In this document: positions 6,072 to 6,430 of the stretch, one piece after another | Layout: each line of letters starts with the position of its first letter | Numbering within the stretch: position 1 is the stretch's first letter | From: an uncultured Oscillospiraceae bacterium | Lineage (GTDB): Bacteria; Bacillota; Clostridia; Oscillospirales; Oscillospiraceae | DNA: 6,430 nt | Direction: 5' to 3' | NCBI GenBank assembly: GCA_934565425.1 | Contig: CAKTHW010000085.1 | Coordinates: 1-6,430, forward strand | Notes under the pieces: generated by a model | Seen by the model: only the letters and a program-made list of their open reading frames with translations | Databases searched by the model: none | Told to the model about the DNA's origin: nothing | Made by a program: the position numbers and the translations under genes

Positions 6072-6099
6072 TCGATATATCGAGAATCTATCCTGATAG
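6072..6099. repeat. Two adjacent short palindromes
   Basis: TCGATATATCGA (6072-6083) is a perfect 12-base palindrome. Four bases later CTATC (6088-6092) and GATAG (6095-6099) form an inverted repeat around CT. Both lie in noncoding DNA just behind the terminator. They could be operator sites for an unseen gene to the right, or chance. Confidence 0.4.
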
Positions 6100-6267
6100 C
6101 AACCATGAAAACACGAAAACAGAGGGCAAAAACGCGATAGGGGAGGGGAGAGGTGAGCGGAAAGGACAACACAAAAATTGGAAGAGAAAAGCGTGGTCTG
6201 TAAAGCTATAATACTGTACAGATAGGAGGGTGGAACAGGGAAGTTGTGCAATGAGTGTTGAAAACCC

Positions 6268-6285
6268 TGTGGATGATGTGGAAAC
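6268..6285 (-). promoter_or_regulatory. DnaA-box-like pair
   Basis: On the minus strand TCATCCACA (6276-6268) differs from the consensus TTATCCACA at one position. The adjacent GTTTCCACA (6285-6277) differs at two. Both words have the same orientation and sit head to tail. Close boxes of this kind are typical of DNA upstream of dnaA, but two imperfect words are weak evidence. Confidence 0.35.
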
Positions 6286-6338
6286 GGGAAGTTTTAAACG
6301 AAATTGCGTGAAGCGGCTTTGAAACGAAATATGGTCGA

Positions 6339-6422
6339 AAACAGCCGAAAAAGCTCTTTTCCTGCAAAGGAAAAATACTTTACAATGATAGAGGCGGAAA
6401 TAACGCCTGAAACAGCCGAAAA
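6339..6422 (+). repeat. Direct repeat AAACAGCCGAAAA, two copies
   Basis: Identical 13-base copies lie at 6339-6351 and 6410-6422, starting 71 bases apart. Between them are an inverted repeat of TTTTCC and GGAAAA (6357-6374) and a possible -10 box TACAAT (6381-6386). The copies therefore flank a possible promoter and could be protein-binding sites. Confidence 0.45.
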
Positions 6423-6430
6423 GGGACGCG

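Larger units (their letters stand above)
6061..6430 (+). other. Noncoding, purine-rich region with repeats, possible upstream region of the next gene
   Basis: No convincing protein gene is seen in 370 bases. Base composition shifts to A-rich, purine-rich DNA. It contains the palindromes at 6072-6099, TATAAT at 6207-6212 without a matching -35 box, the palindrome CTGTACAG at 6214-6221, and a Shine-Dalgarno-like AGGAGGG at 6224-6230 with no well-placed start. Two DnaA-box-like words lie at 6268-6285. AAACGAAAT occurs twice (6296-6304, 6322-6330) and AAACAGCCGAAAA twice (6339-6351, 6410-6422). An inverted repeat of TTTTCC and GGAAAA lies at 6357-6374, TACAAT at 6381-6386, and a small hairpin of AGGCG and CGCCT at 6392-6408. 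The most economical reading is a promoter and leader region for a plus-strand gene beyond the edge. Confidence 0.55.

Noticed and set aside
6014..6211. A 65-codon open frame across and beyond the TSCPD terminator.
   Set aside because: It begins just before and translates through the 14-pair terminator stem, and has no ribosome binding site or domain.
6251..6322. A 23-codon open frame starting at ATG 6251.
   Set aside because: The AGGAGGG at 6224-6230 is 20 bases away, too far for a normal start. The peptide has no recognisable feature and covers the DnaA-box-like words.

Overview
The window looks like a chromosomal segment from a GC-rich Bacillota, most likely a gut-type Clostridia (Oscillospiraceae-like). 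The clues are a T-box leader ahead of pheS, strong AGGAGG-type ribosome binding sites, lipobox lipoproteins, a PerR-type regulator, and the order nnr - GerS-like lipoprotein - alr - mazF, which resembles the alr neighbourhoods of clostridia and bacilli. The organism assignment is inference from gene content. No phage, transposon, CRISPR or tRNA/rRNA gene was seen.

Layout. 1-541, minus strand: the 5' end of pheS, cut by the window edge, behind a well-preserved phenylalanine-type T-box leader and its promoter. 599-4086, plus strand: a clear promoter starts an apparent operon of nnr (bifunctional NAD(P)HX repair), a LolA/GerS-like lipoprotein and alr (alanine racemase), closed by a strong hairpin terminator. 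alr is frameshifted near codon 138, apparently by loss of 8 bases that removed the conserved Leu-Gly-Phe after TGMSR. 4087-4252: no convincing gene or promoter. 4253-4621: mazF, a complete MazF endoribonuclease gene with no recognisable mazE in front of it. 4650-4727: two adjacent hairpins between mazF and the convergent gene. 4747-5169, minus strand: a small low-complexity lipoprotein. 5266-6060, plus strand: a promoter, a PerR-type Fur-family regulator, a small TSCPD-domain protein and a strong terminator. 6061-6430: noncoding, purine-rich, AT-richer DNA with palindromes, short direct repeats, DnaA-box-like words and possible promoter elements. It may be the control region of a gene, possibly dnaA, just beyond the window.

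How it fits together. The left half is housekeeping: tRNA charging under T-box control, repair of damaged nicotinamide cofactors, and D-alanine supply for the cell wall. The toxin gene commonly sits beside alr in this phylum. The right half pairs a peroxide/metal-sensing regulator with a cysteine-rich small protein in a two-gene unit. I see no obviously new system. The points most worth a second look are the broken alr, the mazF without a visible antitoxin, the unusual repetitive lipoprotein, and the structured noncoding DNA at the right end.
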